A DNA stretch of 64,000 nt from Dryomyza anilis (taxonomy: Eukaryota; Arthropoda; Insecta; Diptera; Dryomyzidae). The translations under genes and the position numbers were made by a program. Shown here piece after piece: positions 60,346 through 64,000 of this stretch (position 1 is its first letter; every line of letters starts with the position of its first letter). The notes below the pieces were generated by a model, which ran no database searches, was not told the DNA's origin, and saw only the letters and a list, made by a program, of their open reading frames with translations. The stretch is taken from assembly GCA_951804985.1 (NCBI GenBank), contig OX638135.1:9253058-9317057 (forward strand), in the 5' to 3' direction.

Positions 60346-61258
60346 GTAGTAAGGCCAGTAGTTGTAGAAGTTCCCCAAGAGGACACTACAACAAAATAAA
60401 ACAGCAAATATTATTAACGAAGAAAATGAAGAACAAAAAGTAAAAATACATATTACTGAAGATAGAAATCTTCCAACAAAAACATATAATGAACTAAATA
60501 ATAATAATACACAACTTGGCGCGAATAATAAACAGAATATAGGAATTAAGGATATTAAAAATAAACAAAATATAAAGAAAGCAAATAAAGTAAAGAAACT
60601 AAAACCAATTGAATCGGAAGTTAAAAATATTAAAATCAAGAATAATAATAAGTAGATTAAATAAAAAGAAAGTTGTAATGAACTGTCCTGAAATTTTGGG
60701 AATTGTAGTTCAAACGTCTGGCAAGACTGTGGATACATTCCGTACAGGGTCGAGTATAATTTGCAATGAAGTAATTTCAATATTTCTTTTTATTATTAGC
60801 GCTATGTGCATTTTATCGTCAGAAATGTATAATAAATTCACGAATTTTAAAATTAAATTGTCTTCATTTGCTAATAATTTTAAGAGTAAATTTATGTCGA
60901 GGAAAATGAAATTAGCTTCACAATTAGTGGATTCTGAATCTGAGGACAGCCCGATTAAAGAAAATAGGATGGCACATTTGCCGAATTTTAATAAAAATAT
61001 TCAGAAAGATCTGAGTGGTGCTTTTGGTAGATGCGTTAGAACCTTAGGCTCCACTAAGATTCAGCACAAAACCTGAGTTTAACGCTACACGTTGTGTCAC
61101 TTGAACAAGGGGTACCAGCAGATGAAATAGTCGGGCGTGACAATCTCTGGAACAGATCTATAATAAATGCGTTAAATAAAAAAATTACATTTTTTGATGA
61201 AGACAAAAATCACCTTGTTAAATTTCCATTAAAATCATTGCAAGACATAGAAAATATT
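60346..61258 (+). pseudogene. pol: E2 protease region and N-terminal pol, broken
   Basis: 60609-61076 has an unrelated-looking hydrophobic piece, then NFNKNIQKDLSGAFGRCVRT. 61094-61282 has LEQGVPADEIVGRDNLWNRS, matching the end of the E1 protease. The catalytic D-S-G block is not found; near 60730 there is TFRTGSSI at the expected place. A stop splits the two parts. Confidence 0.65.
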
Positions 61259-62037
61259 ATTATTTTTTTTTTTACAAATTAACCAACGCTCAGGGGATGC
61301 CCCCTATTCTTTTGAACTTGCCAATATCAAAAATGTCGGGAAAAACAGACGCAGGGAGATTGTTCCACAAACGTATCGTGCGACTGAAGAACGAATTCTC
61401 TCGGTAATGCGTGGTTCTATTGAGAGCCGAGTGAACTAGGAAGGGGTGGGCTTGGTTCGATGCCCGAGTAGAACGAGAGGACACACGACCTGGTGGAATC
61501 AGGCCATGTATTTCCCTCGAACATTTACCATTGTATTACCTATAGAACAGGCTTACACACCCTACGGTCCTTCGGTGCTCAAGAGAACCAATAGAGGATG
61601 AAGTATTTTCATCCCCTATTAAATATATTGCACGTTGTTGGATTCGATCCAGGAACTCCAAAGAAGATTTTGAAGCCCCTGCCCATATGTGCGAATTGTA
61701 TTCCATCTAAGACCGAATATAGGTGGTGCAGACAGTGCGCAAGTCAGCAGGAGTGAAGTATGTCTTACACCGTTTTAAAAAACCGAGGCACTTGGCCGCC
61801 TCTTTCGACACGCAAATATGTGATCATTCCAACGGAGATCACATTGAATTGATATGCCCAGAACGTCAAGAGCAGCTGACTCTGCAATATCCACAGCACC
61901 CATATTAAGGGGAGGTAGGGTTGAATCCTTTCTTTTGTGAGATAACAGACAACATTGGGTCTTGCGTGCATTAAAATCAACTCTATTTGCAAGACCCCAA
62001 TCGGAGATTGTTTTAAGGTCATTATTGAGTGTGTCAT

Positions 62038-62934
62038 TCATAGTGCGTCTTTTACTCTCAATCTCCAAAGAGGTTGGGCGCTTTTTAACGAGTATGAATG
62101 AAAAATGTTGCTATCATCTGCAAAGGAATGGATTGGGTTCTGGGTCAATGACAGAAGGTCATTGATAAATACCAGAAATAGGGACGGGGATAGGACGGAA
62201 CCCTGCGGAACTCCAGAATTGATGAAATGTTGTTCCGAAAGAACACCATCCATCGCAACTCGTATTGAACGACCCTGAAGAAAACTCGATATCCATCGAG
62301 TAAAATATTCACCGACACCATATGCAATTAGTTTTGAAACGAGGGCTTTATGCCACACTCGATCAAAAGCCTTGGATATATCAAGAGCAACAGCCTTGCT
62401 CTCCCCGAAAAGGTGAACACAATTATTCCACTTTTCGGAGAGGACCGCCATCAAGTCACCTGTGGATCTGGTCCTACGGAAACCGTATTGTCGGTCACTG
62501 AGCAATTCGTTGTGCTCAAGATAGTTCACAAAGTGGAAGTTAATTACGCCCTTTTTCGGAATTGGCTGGACATTGGCAACCTTCCAACAAGATGGAAAAA
62601 CTCCTGTCGTGTAGGAGATGTTGAAAAGGTTACGCAACGGACAAACCAGCGTTGACGCGCACTTCTTCAACACATGGACAGATATGCCATCTGGCCCAGA
62701 GGCTTTGTTTATGTTGAGATTTGCTAAAACCTTTTTAACTGCCCGAGTTCGAAAATGTACCTCCGGCATTGCAGAAGAAACAAAATCGACGACAGGCAGT
62801 AGTTGATTACTATCTGGGACCGTTGAATTATTTGCAAATAATTCTGCCAAGATATTAGCTTTATCAACCGGGTCAGTAAAGGTCTGGCCATTTATACTAA
62901 GAGTTAGAGTAGACGATGTCGTCTGATTCTTCAC
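62038..62934 (-). pseudogene. LINE reverse transcriptase, copy 2
   Basis: A 298-residue frame. It keeps motif A (AVALDISKAFDRVWHKALV) lost in copy 1 and FADD, but reads KKGVINFHF where copy 1 has about 25 more residues including NYRPIAICSGLSKVME. So an in-phase deletion has removed another conserved RT block. Confidence 0.85.
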
Positions 62935-62939
62935 CCTTT

Positions 62940-63437
62940 TTACAAATGACCAGACATTTTTACTACCCTTGTGATAGAGTAGGACCTTTTTGCGCGCGTT
63001 TTGTTCGTGAGAAACTTTTCGCGCGAGATCACGGCATTACAGCGATTCCTAGCCTGTATACGAAGTCTTTCAGTATCAGCATTCTTGTTAGAACGCCAAG
63101 TCTGAAAGGCTTCCTCTTTCGACCTGACTGCAATCCTGCAAGTCTCATTAAACCAAGAGTGGTCCTTAGGTTTAATGCTATTTTTTTTAGAAGGTATGAA
63201 GGACCGCATACCTAATAAAATAATATTTTGTACCATTAAAGTCGCAGCATTTATGTCTCTGTCCGCGAAACACAATTTCCAATTAAAGTTGCGAAAAAAA
63301 TCATTTAACGCAACCCAATTTGCTTTTTCGTAAAGCCATATATTCCTCTTCGGGGATTTAATCGAAGAGGCGCGTAAACTAGAATACGAAAAGTCAGCGG
63401 AAAAGAGTACAGTGGTCGGAATTACCAAGATGTGCAA
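62940..63437 (-). pseudogene. LINE linker between endonuclease and RT, copy 2
   Basis: A 165-residue frame rich in Lys/Arg/Trp (KPKDHSWFNETCRIAVRSKEE). It corresponds to 49311-49634 in copy 1. No domain assigned; typical spacer of Jockey-superfamily ORF2. Confidence 0.6.
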
Positions 63438-63545
63438 GGACTTTTACATCATATTTTTCATGATGTGAAGTCAGAAAGGTCTAGGACTTTTGGTCTAGGA
63501 CTTTTGGGCTTTGCCCGCCGACGCGTGGAATATACGTCGGCTCCT

Positions 63546-64000
63546 TCACCATTTGAGTGAGTTGGTTGCACTCGGCAAAAAGCTCAACAAAACAACCCTC
63601 CTGTGTTGATAGACCCGAGTGGCGTTGTGCACATTAAAATCGCCGGCAACAACAATTTCACTGCCTGGAAATTGCTCCAATATATTTGAGATCGAATCAG
63701 ATAAGGCATCCAGCTTATTACAGGTGGAAATTCGGACTCCTATAAAGAAAGCACAAGTGCATGATGTGTGTTTGTATTTTGAATTTAACCCAAATAGTAT
63801 TAAATTCGCTATCCGACACACTATGTTGTTGCTGCAGTTGATACGCAACGTCACTTCGGATAAAAAGAGCAAGGCCCCTATGGGCAGAGAATAATGGCAT
63901 TAGGTGATAACCAGGTATATGAAAATCCAGTTAATCTGCACCCTCATTTAACTGGGTCTCACCTAGTGCCATTATTTGTGGCCTATGGATGGACACATAA
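63546..64000 (-). pseudogene. LINE endonuclease, copy 2 (partial)
   Basis: Frames 63872-63546 and 63900-63718: NTIWVKFKIQTHIMHLCFLY and VVAGDFNVHNA. A ~14-bp loss near 63727 and another near 63622 compared with copy 1. The start is beyond base 64000. Confidence 0.7.

Larger units (their letters stand above)
58681..61258 (+). mobile_element. Second errantivirus-like element E2, gag and early pol only
   Basis: Gag and protease-end sequences related to E1 but clearly diverged (compare 60985-61240 with 11545-11790). No 5' LTR is visible upstream. The element is cut at 61258 by a LINE, and any remainder lies outside the window. Confidence 0.75.
61259..64000 (-). mobile_element. Jockey-superfamily LINE, copy 2, runs off the window
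   Basis: Minus strand. Poly-A end seen as attttttttttttacaaatt at 61261. Same order as copy 1: C-terminal part 61290-62040, RT 62038-62934, linker 62940-63437, endonuclease 63546-64000 (continues outside). Inserted in E2 pol. Confidence 0.85.

Overview
The window is a nested transposable-element graveyard from an insect genome, most likely a higher fly (Diptera). The support is indirect. There is strong AT-richness, a gypsy-type endogenous retrovirus with an env-like gene and a serine-tRNA-type primer site, Bel/Pao, RTE-like and Jockey-superfamily elements, and repeats built around the 'tatatattcttgatcagcat...gtctgtctg' motif common in higher flies. I found no intact host gene. Every recognisable open frame belongs to a mobile element, apart from short captured exon-like fragments.

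Layout. 1-5.65 kb: two copies of a foldback-like family (ends CACACAGAAAA, internal ~43-bp repeat arrays). The second copy is split by a 2.67-kb TIR element with a 5-bp target duplication and by a ~650-bp repeat (family P). 5.7-25.06 kb: a decayed Bel/Pao element (gag, RT, RNase H, integrase), split in its RT by a near-complete errantivirus E1 (8972-22105, 4-bp TSD gtat). E1 is itself split in env by an RTE-like LINE (16212-19525). 25.06-32 kb: half a small palindromic MITE, a foldback fragment, a complete MITE whose empty site exists elsewhere in the window, a (TA)n/SINE unit, a family (T) with a tRNA-like box, P copy 2, and tandemly repeated AT-rich DNA.

32.26-44.7 kb: a giant imperfect palindrome, arms about 6.1 and 5.7 kb around a 660-bp spacer. 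Each arm carries one copy of a Ty3/gypsy element (E3) with a shared deletion of its RT, plus exon-like fragments of an unidentified gene. 46.4-50.3 kb: a Harbinger-like transposase fragment, P copy 3 and a 5'-truncated Jockey-superfamily LINE. 51.4-53.5 kb: weak coding-like and tandem-repeat DNA and a (TA)n tract. 54.0-57.3 kb: a second, nearly identical RTE-like LINE. 58.7-61.26 kb: gag and early pol of a second errantivirus-like element (E2), cut by a second Jockey-superfamily LINE that runs off the window end.

The elements form no cooperative pathway. Their order of insertion can be read from target duplications, empty sites and arm differences: E1 entered Bel, then RTE entered E1 env. E3 lost its RT, then was duplicated as a palindrome, then one arm received an R1/I-type LINE fragment and a separate deletion. 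Nested, degenerate elements in both orientations suggest pericentromeric heterochromatin or a piRNA-cluster-like locus; that is inference.
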